Of a stretch of DNA of 64,000 nt, positions 13,921-27,200 are shown piece by piece. Below the pieces are notes generated by a model, which saw only the letters and a list, made by a program, of their open reading frames with translations, was not told where the DNA came from and did not search any database. Source of the stretch: Straminergon stramineum (Eukaryota > Streptophyta > Bryopsida > Hypnales > Calliergonaceae); contig OY987265.1 of NCBI GenBank assembly GCA_963920665.1, forward strand, positions 563,001 to 627,000, read 5' to 3'. The position numbers and the translations under genes were made by a program. Numbering within the stretch: position 1 is the stretch's first letter; each line of letters starts with the position of its first letter.

Positions 13921-15097
13921 TGTCGCAGCACAGGATAAGTAAATTCCCTATTATGCTCACAAAAATCACTCTAGAACATAACAAAGTGACTCTAAAGATC
14001 GAACCCACGAGATTCTGTGAAGTATTTACTTGATTTGGGCGAGTAAGCTCTCTCACCCTCTAAAACTTCCTTTCCGGTCCTAGATCTAAAACCGGAAACA
14101 AACAACCACCAAGAGGATCAGGACCGGATTACTTCCCATCCGATTCATAAATCCCCCAGTAAACCCAATTCTCCCAATCTCCAGGACCTCAACAATTCCG
14201 GTCCTGGTACTACTCTGAACCAATCCGCTCTGACTGGTTCCCGTATCTTCCCAACACTCTTCCGGTTTAGTTTTGCCTCTGTTGGACCATCAAAGGGTTC
14301 GCCGCTTAGGTTTCTGAGTGGTAGGCCCACCACTCCTTTTGCGGATTATAGTGGTTGAAGACCCACTGTTTTCTCCCTTCCTCTCCTAACTAACTCGAAT
14401 CCGGTTTGATCCCTCACAGCAATCCAGACTACAAACCGGAATGCAGGTCACACAGAGATCCCCCGTACGATCCGTTCTTACTACAACGACCTCAATGCCA
14501 GCTCCTACCCGTGCGAAGCTAGGTGGTTACAAGTGTACTCATCCGTTCCAACAGTAACTAAGATCATTCCGTTTACCAACTACAGTGATGAGACCTCTCA
14601 GAAGGTTGGACACTCAACTGGACTACCCGTCCAGGAGTTCTAGCGCCACTAAGAATACCCTCCCTTTCTGCCTAGCCTAACAGCAGCTATCTCACCCGGA
14701 ACTTCAAAACCCTAGATCTTGCTGAGGCACTAAAATACACTCCCAACACTTACACAACCTGCGTACACACTAAGGATCGGAAACTATCGCACTAAGGGGA
14801 GAAATCTAACCACAACTCTGCCTTACACCTTCCTAACTCCACATCATGCAAACCTGCCAAGCTTGGGAGACACACACAACAAGCGAGCGCATACAAAGGT
14901 ACAACAAGAATTGCAAAAAGAAGACTCCCAGCGTCCCTCGCGGGCGCTGACTATATACATTTCAAAAAGTTACAAATGGGCAGGAAAACTCGCGAAAGTT
15001 CCGCCGCCATCTCGATCAGACTTTCCGGTCCTACCTACTCCCCACTTGGACCGGAACAGTTTCCGTATCCGTTCCTACTCTACCTACCCTGTACATC

Positions 15098-16860
15098 CTA
15101 AGTCCCTATTCGCGATCCGATGGTCGCGCTGTCCGCTCCCGGGTCCATCTGCTCAAAAACCTCGTTTAGGTTCCGACTCCTCTTGATCTCCTGAGGTCGA
15201 GGAACCAGATAGCCTTCTGTGGACGTGGGCGGTGAGTCCAAGTCGATGGCGGTTCCAAGCGTGCCGGCTTGGGTCGATCTCTTGGACTTCGGGGTCGTAT
15301 CCTTCCCCTTGCCTACTGTCACCTCCGGGAACGAATCCGGGAGGGAGATATTCGAGAGTCGGATACTGCGAGAGTAGGTTGCTCCCGACAGTATCCGGGT
15401 ACTCTCCTCTATCCGGTCCGTTGCCTTTCGTGCCTCCTTCATTGCCGCTTCAACCTGCTCGGCAAAGTCGTTGAGGATCCACACCATCCGGGAACCGGAT
15501 AGCTTCTTCTCCTCGTGCACCCGCTCGTCAAACAACTTGGCTTTGGTGAGGGCCGTTCCGGTCTCCCCGAACGTGGCCTTCACTTGCTCCATCATCTGCC
15601 GAGCATCCTCTGCAATAGACTTGGTGGTTGCGAAGTTCTCTTGGTGCACCAGGATCTCCATCTTCATCCGATCCACCTCCTCTTGTAACCGGCGGATCTC
15701 TGCTTCTTGCTTTCGAGACTCGATCGGATCAGAAATACAGGCCGCCACCTTTTCCGGTAGCTCCCGGTTGGGTGCTGCTCCCACCATCCTCCCGATTGCT
15801 ATCAACATCTTCCTTTTCATCTCCCAATCTGCTTGTATGTCGCATAAGGTTTTTACGAGTGATCTGAACAGATCTTCGGGATCAAATTCTTTTGACATCG
15901 TCTTCTCGACCTCCGGCTTCTCCTCTAGGGCCGGGGTGTCGCGAGCGGGCAGCGTCCCCCGCTTGTTGGGAGAGGTCATCTTTTGCCGTTTGATGAGCGG
16001 CAAAGGCGCCTCCTCTTCCTTTGACTCACTGTTCTCCTTGGGATCGGAACCGGATTCCATCTCCTCATCCATTCCCGATTCTCCATATTTCAGGAGAGTT
16101 TCCTGAGCCTTCCACCTCTTCTCCTCTGGTGCGCTCAAGAGCTAGTGCGAATGATAGAGGTGCATGAGATAGGGGCACACCGGAGTGGCCCTACTCTTCC
16201 CCACTCTTCCTACGAGTTGGGTGACCAGCTCGGAAATGATCCGAGCCCAGTCAACTTTCCGGTCTCTTCTCAGAGAGCCAAAAATTGTGTTGGCGAGGGA
16301 GATAGTCACCCTCGTCGGTTTTTCCGGATGAAGGACCGGAACTAAAAATTTCAGCAGCTGGCGCTGTTGCTCATCGATGTAGTCGTCCACCGCGTATCTG
16401 TCTTTCGAGTTGACCGCCCCCTCGAACTTTCTGCGGCAGAACTCATCCTTCTAGCTTGCCATTCCTAGCCCTCCTGCCTGGAAACTATAGACTGCTCTCC
16501 ACACATTTTCCGTCCACAGATGTGGAACAACTCTCAGAGTGTTGTCAAACTCATTGGACAGCTTGCCCAAGAGTTCTTTGACTATGGGTTCTTCTTTGAA
16601 GCCCTAGGATTTATCTACAAACCCTAGGCAACCCATGGAGTTCAAGTCTTCCATAAGTTGGGACTTAGCTGGTTCGGTGGAGGGAACAACCGGAACTACC
16701 TTCTGGAGCTTTACCTCTACTGGGGGTACACTGGAACTGGCCTGTCCACCTCTAGTCCTCCTAAGTTGCGGCATGGACATGGATTGGTGCACTGGGGACC
16801 CTTTCCGATACTCCCTCGCTATCTCTCCTAGCCGCACGCCTCGTTCTTGCTTTCGCTCTC
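15098..16860 (-). pseudogene. TGTC element protein (copy A), coiled-coil protein, broken
   Basis: One frame runs through most of the element. Read in order it has a basic N-terminus (MPQLRRTRGG), a conserved DLNSMGCLGF motif, a globular part with DNTLRVVPHLW, VTISLANTIFGSL and a KVDWARI motif, then GRVGKSRATPVCPYLMHLYH. An acidic linker (DEEMESGSDP) follows, then a long coiled coil with EIRRLQEEVDRMKMEILVHQ, and a Ser/Thr-rich tail ending ATIGSRIGT at the stop at 15098. In copy A the frame is cut by three TAG codons: after CLGFVDKS, in AS-stop-KDEF (Trp in B) and in HSH-stop-LLS (Gln in B). The globular part loosely resembles the putative plant transposon protein domain (Transposase_32), which is an inference. 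No clear start: the frame opens after a TAA upstream, and the first ATG is at MSMPQL. Confidence 0.7.
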
Positions 16861-17029
16861 CGATCTCAACCGGTAATTAAAGCTCGAACGCTCAAGGACC
16901 ACAAGTCTTGCAACGGACACTAGCACAAAAGACTGTCACGGGAAACTAATCGACAGGCACAAAGGCAAACATAGAGCACAAATAGCGCTGGGCAAATGAG
17001 AATGAGAAAGAGTTTGATCTAGGTAGCTC

Positions 17030-17045
17030 CAGTTCTTTTATAGCC
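17030..17045 (-). promoter_or_regulatory. TATA box of element A
   Basis: On the minus strand the sequence is CTATAAAAGAACTGG, about 180 bp upstream of the start of the coding frame. It is conserved in B and in C (56669-56676). In D1 the same site reads TATATAAGG. This is the only good core promoter in the element, and transcription would run inward from this end. Confidence 0.7.
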
Positions 17046-17725
17046 GTTGGACTCCCTGCCACCTCATCCTGACTCATTCCGGATCTGGTTCGTCTAAGGT
17101 ATCCGGTCCATCCCTATCCGGTCAGACATCCGCTCCTATCCGTTCACTCCTTGGAACCTAGATTGAGTAGATCTTTCCACTATCTCATTTTCCGCTTCTT
17201 ATTCAGATCTAGATGGTTCCGTAGCTAATTCCGGATACCTATATGTATTTTCCGGTTAGCTTGACTTGGTAAACCAAAAAAATCTAAAATTGCATGCTAT
17301 GACACCCTCCGTCATTGCAAACTACTCTGAAATTTGCACACGTAGTAATTCCTCACACAATCACTAACTTACCACTCTTTCATTCAACTACACGCACACA
17401 AAACAGTTGTGGAAGAAAGAGGAAGAACAAATGAGAGTGGCGGGGTTAAGTACCCGTCAACTTTCCGACCGTTTCTAAAGCGGACCATTTACCCGTAACG
17501 GGTCCCTATTTTTCTAGGCCGAAAGTCTAGTTTGTAGTCTGTCGCTATCTGGGTTTCTGGATCCGTCTTGGATCCTGTTACAGATTACCTGGAGTATCCT
17601 CTTAGTCTTAATGAGTTGTTTAGGCTAAGAAGGTTCTAATCCTTTTGGCCTATTAGAAATTTGGAAAAAATTCTATATAATTATACACTCTTAAATACTA
17701 ACATGGTGACTTCTAAGATTACGGC

Positions 17726-18118
17726 TCACGACACACTAGATGTTTTTGTAGTTTGGTTTACTTTGGATCCTACACCAACAAATTCTTCCGGTGCTGCGCA
17801 TGAGTCCTCTTGAGTAGAACATGCCATATCCCTCTCATTTGAAAAATTGCTCCTGACCATACGCATGCTACCAACATCTACATTGTCAATGATTGGTCTT
17901 CGCGGGAATGCCCCATTCGATCGAATAAATAGGACTCGAACATCCAACGTCAATTGCGAATAAAGACTCATTCCTATATCATGAACACTTGATGGGCCTT
18001 CATATCCTAAATGGCTCAACATACGGCTAATCTTCTTGCCAAACACTGAATTGCAAGCCTTGCACTTCACCATACGGGTTGATGGGATACCATACCAACC
18101 AGACCAATCCTTGCTCAT
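17726..18118 (-). pseudogene. BED-type zinc-finger fragment, hAT-transposase-like N-terminus
   Basis: The protein opens MSKDWSGWYGIP, then VKCKACNSVFGKKISRMLSH, a CxxC...SRxxxH pattern typical of BED fingers at the N-terminus of hAT-like transposases and related plant genes. The rest (about 80 residues) is Ser-rich with no domain I know. No catalytic or dimerisation region is found in the following sequence, which ends at element A. The rest of the gene may have been lost or moved by the inversion. Confidence 0.5.
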
Positions 18119-18439
18119 AGTGACAAGTCATAAATTTTAATTCCATATATTGGAATCAAATTCAAAATGTGAAGACTTGATGAACAATGTCCAAAATAAT
18201 ATAATAAAAAATGAGTGCACAAAGCCTTGAAAATCAAGGCCCTCTCGTCCACTGAACAATACATTACCAAGCAAGGGACATAAAAATTGCAGCTCCTAGC
18301 CCTTGGAAATCTTAGCGTTCAGTTTTTCAAGAGTGCTCTCAAATGACTTCTTTCCTATAGTTATAGTCTCTGAAATTGGCCCTAACTGTTGGAAACCATT
18401 TTTGAATCCACAGAATACGCAATCCGACGTCAGCTAATT

Positions 18440-18690
18440 CCATGGCGGACGACGCGCTCACTTTGAACGGCCGGTCGGGCACACGGGGGGTTGAACACAC
18501 GGGGGTCAGGCAAACGGACAATGCGGACACGCGGATGGAGTGACGTGGGGACAGGCGGATGGGAAATGTGGATGGATGGACAGGAGGGAGGTCGGATGGG
18601 TAGTTGGTCGGTCAAGTGGACGAGCAGATAGGCGATTTAGGCGGACGCGCCAACTAGTCAAGTGGACGGGTGAACGGGCGGGGTAAATTG
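18440..18690. repeat. GC-rich minisatellite-like patch
   Basis: Short irregular units with GGACA, GGCGGATGG and GGGGTCAGG stand out from the AT-rich surroundings. Similar patches occur at 37810-38110, 39890-40800, 45480-45880 and 52195-52535. The ORFs across it on the minus strand are compositional artefacts. Confidence 0.6.
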
Positions 18691-18891
18691 CATTCAATGC
18701 TTCAAGTGAGGTGGGAAAAAATATAGATTTATGGATGGAATTAGGAGATTTCAGAAAATTATGGTTTCATCAAAGGGTCTTATAATTTTAAATTTCTAGA
18801 TGAGCATAAAAAAAACATACTTCACAAAAAGGTGTCCTTCATAAATCATAATAGCATGAATTTAAAAGAAAACAAAACAAATGATTAATTC

Positions 18892-18894
<3 letters not shown>

Positions 18895-18934
<40 letters not shown>
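18895..18934. repeat. (GATA)10 microsatellite
   Basis: Ten perfect GATA units followed by a TATA-rich tail. Confidence 0.97.
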
Positions 18935-19100
18935 TGTATATATATTGATATTTGGATATATTGAGAACTTCAAAACAAATCAAAATTCATTATGAGTACA
19001 ATGAATTACTAGTAGTACTCAACCCTTATAACATTCAAGCCACACTCGGTATACTTCTATACTATTAAACATAATAGAATAAGGAAAGCCTCTCTTACAT

Positions 19101-19913
19101 TTAAGAACCACTACTCTCTCTTAAATCATGAGATGGCCCCTCTTTAGCCAAAAGTCTTGCACTCATTCGTCGAGTATTTGGCCTAGCACTGTAGACAACA
19201 CCTCTTTTGGATCTAACCTCCATGTCAACCGTTGAAAACTGTTGTTTGGTTTCTGGAGAGTAGTCATCGTCATCCTCTCTCTTCCGTTTTGAGGTTTGTT
19301 TTGGAGATAAATCTACTTCTTCAACCTTCAAGGCCCTCAACGTAGCATCCACTCGATCTATGAACACATTGACCTATTCGTCATCAGCTTTGATGGGTAA
19401 CCCTATTGGTCGAAAATCGGCCAATAAAAAACCCCTCCATTGAGTTATGATGTCACCTATCCTCTTATCAAATGCTTTAGCTACCTCCACAAATGAATGC
19501 CCTGTAGTTGTTTCCCCATCTATTTCAACAAGAGCATGAGCTTTGGCAGCTTCTTCCAACTTTGACAAGAAAAGGGCCCTACCAATCAAAGTGTGATTAT
19601 AAGCCCTGTATTGCTCATTGAACTCTTAAGCATGCTCCACCTCTATCCAAGTGTTGTTTGGCCCTTTTTGCACTTCTTTGTCAGGAAACCGAAAAACTTC
19701 TTATGTTGCACACTCCAATGGCCCCCCATGTTGCGACAAAACAATTCACGAGCCTCGCTATCTTCAATACCCCGGGCCTGCAACTCCACCTCTCTATTGA
19801 GAGTCATCCACATGAAAGGATCCATTGGCTCTCCAGACTCCTCATACAATCCATGTCAATATTCAATTGAATCCCATATGAGAGGTCGCCTCCAATGCAA
19901 GAAATTTTGGAAC
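19101..19913 (-). pseudogene. RING-finger host gene, 3' part, downstream of the CACTA insertion
   Basis: Minus-strand blocks follow one another in order. First is REVELQARGIEDSEARELF with WSVQHKKFFGFL (19849-19643). Then, after a one-base shift, comes FNEQYRAYNHTLIGRALF (from about 19620), running on through FVEVAKAFDKRIGDIITQW. An in-frame TAG (about 19374) leads into a basic, acidic and Ser-rich tail with KRKREDDDDYSPE, ending at 19101. The upstream part of the same gene is at 35006-37496; the 15-kb CACTA element separates them. I infer that the two parts belong together from strand, order and the AAG duplication; I do not recognise the function of this part. Confidence 0.6.
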
Positions 19914-19916
19914 AAG
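19914..19916. repeat. CACTA target-site duplication AAG, left
   Basis: AAG at 19914-19916 is matched by AAG at 35003-35005, directly outside both CACTA ends. A 3-bp duplication is the hallmark of the superfamily. Confidence 0.93.
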
Positions 19917-19937
19917 CACTACAAGAGAAAGGGGTGT
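19917..19937 (+). repeat. CACTA left terminal inverted repeat
   Basis: CACTACAAGAGAAAGGGGT. It pairs with 34982-35002; one mismatch over the first 19 bp (A for G at position 12). Confidence 0.95.
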
Positions 19938-22900
19938 TTTTAGATGACATTCTAGTATAGAAGTACTAGAATTCCTTACACATTGCTGGAAGATCACGTT
20001 CCATATGGTAAATTAGTAAACTGAAGCCACCAAAGGCTTATTGGTCGTGGTTGGTATAGAAAGGACATTCTCAACGATCACAGTTTCTGGCTTCTTCCTT
20101 CCACTGTAGCTTATTTACTTATTTCCAAGTGTTTTCAGTGTGCAACGAAGTTCAAGAAGTTTTTTTTAATGGAAAATCACTATACGTGGGCAGGTGGCAA
20201 TGTGAGTCCACTGTTATTGGCAGATGCGGGAACTTTATAACATTCGTTACCTCGTCTTCACACTGCAAAATAGCTCTTTTAAAGTGCATCACACTTTAAA
20301 AAATTACTTGACGTTATTTTCATCGTCCAGCTGTACTTCTGTAGCAGTGGTGGATTGGCTGCCTGAAAACAACATAAATCAAAGGGCCAATGAAGACTCT
20401 AAAAGAAATTATATATTATTTTACGATTCACCATCTTCATTCAAGTTCAGTTCAGTTCAAGGGAAAGCAGTTATGGTCACTTTCTTTTTTTCTTTTCTCT
20501 ATGAGTTCGGGAAATTGCATTCGCATATGACAGTCACTTAAAATGTCATTCGATTTCTTCCATGGCACTTCTTCATTCCTGTCAGTTTATTAAGTTCATA
20601 GAATGACTTGCATGATAGGATCTCAGTAGTTCGCACTTCACAGATAATATTGTTAACATTGAATTATAATCTACTATTTCCTGCAAGATGATAAAACTTA
20701 ATTGGTAATCTTATTGTACATGAAGAATACTGAAGTGCCCTGTACGCTAAAAAAAATTCACTTCTTAGGACTCATGTTCGTAAACATTTCAACAGGAATC
20801 GAAGCTCTTGCCTATGCTACCACCTGCCATTACTCGAACTTCTGTCTTTCCTTCCTCCACGAATCACAGAGGCAATGCTGATCAATCAATGGCCAGCAGA
20901 CATTCCTGAATATAGTGGTTGTTCACATGGCAATGACAAGTACTACGACAAGATCATTCTGAAAACTTTCTTTCGATTACTACTGTGATCCTATTGTTGC
21001 TTTAATCCACTCATTCATTTTCCTTGTCTACTAAATTGTTCATGCTTTTTGTCATAAAATGATCATATGTCCACTTCAAGTCATCCATTTCCCTCGAAAT
21101 TGTCGACTCCGCACTGACGCTTTCTTCAATTGCTTTGCACCTTCTATTCAAGCACCGTGGATTCCATACCTGCTACGACATGCAAACACTTTACGTATGT
21201 CACACCTTCACTTCCCAGTGACAGGATTTCGTGCTGTACATAGACATTGGCTGCAAAAACTATAGAGAACTTCCATACCTCTTGGTCCTACCATTACACT
21301 TGCTTCAAGGAAATTGACGGTTACTAGGATACATGTTTTAATTTTGATTACCTGTTACTCTGGGGAATTCCTGCATGGTTTGTTCGCACTTAGTCCAACC
21401 AACTCCAATGAACAGTGGGCGTTGACAACGGTTGCAGTGCAATTTTCTTCACGGCGATTGTTACTGTCACCTTCACTAACGACCAGCTCCATGTGGCTTT
21501 CGGAAGTGGATGGAAGATTTTTGCCCAGTACCACCATCTCCGCAAGGGGTGATGACTGAAATTCACATCGAGGTCACACTTCATTCTGGTGCATATGGCC
21601 TCAACCGACACTTGCACATTTGCTTCGGAGGGGGACAATGTCGGCATCAGTCACTGTTGACTATCCTCGGAATCTTGCACTTCACAGAAGCTACTGTATT
21701 TCTGTTCGTTCCCTTCATAGAGTATGTCACTACAATGACGACACTGCTAAACACCTTGTGGAAACATCAGGAACACTTATCATAATGGATTACATGGTAC
21801 CTGAAAAACAAACTGTAACATCCTCTGGTAGAAGCCAAGAAAAGGTTAATTCACATGTCGTCTATGTAATCACAAACGCTTCTTTCATTTACCACATTGT
21901 CCTAAAACATTTTTCGACATAGTTTCATTCCTTCGATCACGTTCCACTACGTCACTGAATTTGCCATTGAATTTTCTATTCACTACAGAAGACAATATGA
22001 TAGGGACTGAGTGCATACCCCCCCGCATTTGCGATGTTCCACTTTTCGTAGATTGTTTCTACATTCATAATGAGTACTACCGTAGTACTCTTTGCACTTG
22101 TCGTGCGTTTCACTCATACAAAATTATAACATGTTTGCATTCATGTGCAATTTCTTTTGAGCATCTCATTTTCAGTGATGTACCTAGAATTCCAGTGAAT
22201 GAACTGGGAAAACTGTGACGAACCTCTTTAAGCCATACCTGGACAAAGTAGGAGCCAAATTCGTACTTGCAGAAGGAGATCAATGAGCAGCTTGCGCAGA
22301 CCCCCATTACTAGTCCTCATGTAGTGTAAATTGTAATGGCCAGCCACCTGCAATCCTCTCTAACACATAGATATTCCGCGAACAGTTATTACAGGTATGA
22401 CATTAGAAAATGCACAGGTACATGTCAGTCCTAACTGCATGCCCCAGTTTCATTGTTCATTATCTGATCAGCTTCGTCCACTACAAGTGTTGCTAGAATG
22501 GCAATGCTCTTTTTCTGCACTCTCCTTCCTGGGATGCATAATCCCAAGACGAGCATTCCTTTAATTTATGAAAACTGCATTCCCCCACATGCATGTAAAT
22601 TGGTTTCCTTCTGTAGACTGTACTTAGGATTTGAACTTTCTGAAGTCATGTAATTCAAATGACTTGAAGAGCTTGCTACGTAGGACTCGTTTTTCCTTTA
22701 CATTACTACTGCAAGTATCATCAGAAGTACTGAACTTAAGACTTTGACAAGTACTATAACAAACTCCACATCAATAGTGATGTTCCCTACTTTTGCAGAG
22801 AATGCCCTCGACTATACGACAATTTTGTTACATGCACAACCGTAAACTTTCCCACGGACCAGAAAGTCTGAGCACCAGAACCTACCTAGCATAACAACAA

Positions 22901-24210
22901 CATAAACTCCAGCGACAATGACTTTTTAAAAATTTTCAGAATTTGCACAACTTCATCTTCTCAGAGCAACGTAACGAATACCATGAGAGAAGGGCACTTC
23001 CACATGAAAGTAATTTGTAAAATAGTTCGACCATGTGTTCAGCACTTCGTAATAAAATTAAGGAGCTGTAGCATTATAGAAATTACCTTGAGGTATGACA
23101 TGTCCCGTACTTCCCCTCAACTTCCGGCTGTTGATCGAATTTGGCAGGACAACACAACAGTGGTGACATTTCTGTTGATTTCTTGTACCACTATACTTTC
23201 CACCATCACGCCATAGAATTATCGCATCTTCATTGATTACCAATATTTGCATGTAGAACTACCCTTCCCCGCCCCTGACTATAGTCTTGCATGCCACCTT
23301 CTGTTTGCTTATTCTGCAAGTATGTTGCGGCCTTCTTCAATTGTCGTCCTCCTATACACACTATAATGTATGAGAGCATACACACTCGCTCTACGCGCGG
23401 CCACTCAGTACAATCAATTACAGTGTAGGTATAATGCGCAACGCAAATATTAAGAAGCGGTCTTCCTTGTTCCTATAATTCACTTAGTCCAACAAAACTA
23501 CTTCTCACGCTAAAACTCCGATAGGTTTATCACGTCAAAAATTTTAATCACCACTGTATTATGAAAAGGGTTCAGACCTTGGACACCTCAAGTGAAGTTC
23601 TGAGAAACTACCTTCAATTCACTTCAGTCACAATCTTCACACTGAATTCCACTACGACCTTCTATCGTCGTAGCCATTTACTATACAAATATAGTATTTT
23701 AGTAAGGTACCTTCACTCATTGCCAATCATAATTTCCCACAACTGCACTTACTAGAAACGAAGAGTAAGAGAAAACAGGTGCATTTATTCATTCTATCCC
23801 ATCAAATCGACATCAAAGAGAGGAAAGTACTTTGGCTTCATTACCTTCCCATGTGATGTTTCATTATAACGGTGATAATGTTTCGCATTCCTGGCATCCT
23901 CAGCTCCTCTGGCGAGACCTTCCGTCACTAATTTAATTTCTCCATAGAAGTTGAAACTACCCAAATCTAAACCTTCCCAAAATGACTGTCTTAGTAAGCC
24001 TCAATGGCACAAGCCGCATGACATGTTCCTTTTTGTCGTTCATGATAACCTGGAAGACAGTGGCTGATAGGTAGCAACACTGAGAAACTTCCTTCATTAT
24101 TCCACAACTGAATATCACTTGCAATTGTAAGTAGTGCTACAATCATCCAACTTTTGTGACTGCAAAGACGAACAATATTTGACCCGTCTTCCACATTGCC
24201 ACAGCAATGG
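19938..24210. other. CACTA left subterminal and 3' flanking region, no gene
   Basis: More than 4 kb without a long open frame. The plus strand often shows CACTTC or TACTTC (for example near 21068, 21211, 21576, 22994 and 23041), whereas the other half of the element shows GAAGTG or GAAGTA. Such inverted short motifs are what TnpA binds in En/Spm; here this is only suggestive, not counted. Confidence 0.5.
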
Positions 24211-27200
24211 TCAGTTGTCCTCCAGTTCGTCTACGTCTACTAAAAATTGAAGTACACTGTCATCCTCCGATCCATCTTCTTCGACATGGCGTGATGCAAA
24301 CTGTATAGCAACATCTGCTGCCAATAAATCTTCCTCTGTTATATTCTCAGCAGACGTCTCAGCACCCTCAGTGTAGAACTCCGCAACCAAATCTTCTGCT
24401 TCGTTCATATCCTCTGTCGTCATAGTCCCCTCCAAGTCCAATAGGGAAGGACTATTTCCTTCATGACTGTCCTCCGAAACGCGAGTCACTTGAGTTTCGG
24501 CATGCAGAACAGTAGACCACTCTGGTTCCTCTGCGACTGTGGCAAAAAAAATTTTGGATGCTTGCAGTGGGAATACGAAAGAATTTGCAAACTTCTGCAT
24601 TAATCTCCTCATTTTTAGGGAAATCAAGCCGTACTTGTCTACCTTCAAACATGCTGTTGGACCTCTCCAAATGGGCTCCACCCAATCACAGAAGAGCAAT
24701 ACTGGCTTCAAGCGACCATAGTCTAACTCCAAAATCTCTACTATCCTTCCAAAGTACGTGACAGACCCGGAAATGAAATTCCTGTCGGAGGGTCCACTTC
24801 GTTGCATGGTCTCACATGTAACACTGACTCCCGAGTCCGTAGTAACCAAATTCTGCTCTGCACTAGACACCCTGAAATGCTTACTATATGCCTTCATGGA
24901 CTTGAAGGACCTCGCCTTCAAACTTGGTGGTGTCGAAAGATCTAGAACATCATCTTCGAATGTTCCGTGTCTTGCTTCCACTTCCCTTTGTAGCCACTCT
25001 GAAAATTCTGGAATTACATTCAAATGTGGTGGATACTCCATCCGCCTCCTTTGCCGTGGATGCACTCCACGTCGGAATGCTGCTCTCTGAAGTTCAACCT
25101 CAGAATTCAAACGCTGGTGCCTCCTGTTACATGGTAGTCATAGGTTAGCCAATATCAAGTGAATTCCGCAGTGCTACATCTTTTCAACTTGTACATGAAA
25201 AACAAATCCTAACCTCCTACAATGAGTGCAATCTAATATGTACAAAAGACATTCCAACAAAAAATTATTTTTCCGAATCTAAAGAAACTGCAAAATAATA
25301 GAGAAAAGGAAGTGACTATAGTACTCACAGTCGCATTCTTTCTAGGCAAGTTGAATTACTTAATATACACAAATGCGCCCAATGCTGCTCTTCAGTGGAC
25401 AAATTACGAAGGTGGTAAGCTGTACAGGTGACCTCGCCACTATCTCCAAGTTCCTCATCAGCATCCCAAACGCGTTGTCCACTGGATTCACACTCAAGAA
25501 TGTATTCTGTTGATAGACCTAGACCCGTTTCCATGGCTATTCCAGTTGCCATACACCCTTCTGGTCGAGCCTTATTCCGCACATATGACTTCATGTACTT
25601 CATGTACCTCTCCAGAGGGTACATCCATCGGTTATGTACTGGTCCACAAAGCTGCAACTCCTCCACTAAGTGCACTAGCAAGTGCACCATAGAGTCAAAA
25701 AATGAGGGCGGGAATTCATGTTCTAGTAGACAGAGTGCAATTGCTACTTCTTCATTCATGGAATGCATCATAGCTGGGTCTTGCACCTTCAAACAAATTT
25801 TTCTAAAAATTAAGCAGAGATGCATGACAGCTTTCTCTACTCGGTTAGGTAGCAATCCACGGATACACACAAGAAGAAGTTGCTGGAGAAGTACATGATA
25901 ATCATGACTCTTCAAGCTAGAGAATGTGCCATCGGGAGATATTTTCGGCTTCAAATTGGACATGAAACTTGTCGGTGTTTTCAAACTAGTCAACCTATCA
26001 ATGAGCTTTCTCTTATTCTCTTTGGACAGTATATATGGAGCACTGGGAATTTGGAATCCATTCGATGGCGGTTTAGCTCTATGAATATGCAAACCTTTTT
26101 TACAACCAACTTCCTTCATGTCATTTCGAACCGCTGGGCCATCCTTCATTCCCATCAAAGTACTCAAAAGGTTTTCAGCAATGTTCTTCTCACAATGCAT
26201 GACGTCCAGAATGTGCCTCACAAGAAGTTTCTATAATTGGAAAAAAAAAAAATTAGCATAATGAAGACGACCACAACACACTCTACAGTTGCCCTACATA
26301 CTATTCCTCAAAATTATATGTCACTGAATAGTCACATATTCATAATGGCAACAAAAACTTCCTAGAAAGTAAAGAAAGAAATGACTTACATCCCAATACA
26401 GTAGTTTAAAAAGAACGGAGTTCCTTTTCACTCCGTGTTGTCGTACTGGGTCGTTTTCACTCCCAGGAACCCCTCCTGCGGCTAACCACCTTTCCCTCGC
26501 CTCACCCCTTCTTCAGTGCTCGGTACCTGATATTCGATGGGGCCTTCCACGGTGCTCTTCTTTGTCGTTGAAGGATTCTGTCATGAATCTGAAAGGGTGG
26601 TCTTCTGGCAAGTATCGGCGGTGACCTTGGAAAATATTTTTCCTCAAGCTTTTCGAAAATCTGGAATCCACATTGGGACCACATACAGGACAACCTTGAT
26701 AGCCCTTCGTAGCACAACCAGATATGAGTCCATATCCAGGATAGTCATGAATGGTCCAAAGGAGCATACCTCGAAGTGTGAATCTACTTGCATGGGGGCT
26801 TTCCAACATGTCAATAGCTGGGACACCATCCCACAAAAGCATCAAGTCATCTAGAAGAGGTTCTAGATAAACGTCTATATTTGTTGATTTCACTGACTGC
26901 TTTCCTGGAATCACCAAAGAAAGCATAACGAAGAAACGCTTTGTCACCATCCAACCAGGCAAATTGTAATTCAACAGAAATACAGGCCATGTTGAATGCT
27001 TGGTGGATTGGTCCGCGAAAGGGTTCATCCCATCTAGGGCTAATCCCAGCTTCACATTCCTACCACTATTGAAGAATGAAGCGTCAATGTTCTCAACGTG
27101 CTTCCACGCTGGACTGTCAAGCACAGAGCGGACTTTGCCATCGGTGGATGCATTTTTTTCATGCCATCGCATGAGGGATGCGATGTCCCTACAACGATAC

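Larger units (their letters stand above)
13921..17304 (+). mobile_element. TGTC element A, 3,384 bp, LTR-like or TIR-like
   Basis: Full-length copies A (3,384 bp), B (3,380 bp) and C (3,383 bp) align end to end. The shared ends are TGTC(A/G)CAGCACAG at one side and TTGCAYRYTRTGACA at the other. The terminal 10 bp form an inverted repeat (TGTCACAGC / GCTGTGACA, with two mismatches in A). TG...CA ends and 5-bp target duplications fit a solo LTR of a large retrotransposon; a small TIR transposon with 5-bp duplications is the alternative. No second LTR, primer-binding site or pol domain was seen. Transcription would run on the minus strand from a TATA box at about 17034-17043. A interrupts the transposase pseudogene on its left. 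Confidence 0.88.

Noticed and set aside
15471..16106. 211-codon plus-strand ORF inside element A
   Set aside because: It is antisense to the conserved element protein frame; its Ser-rich composition is a shadow of that frame, and the same antisense opening recurs in B and C.
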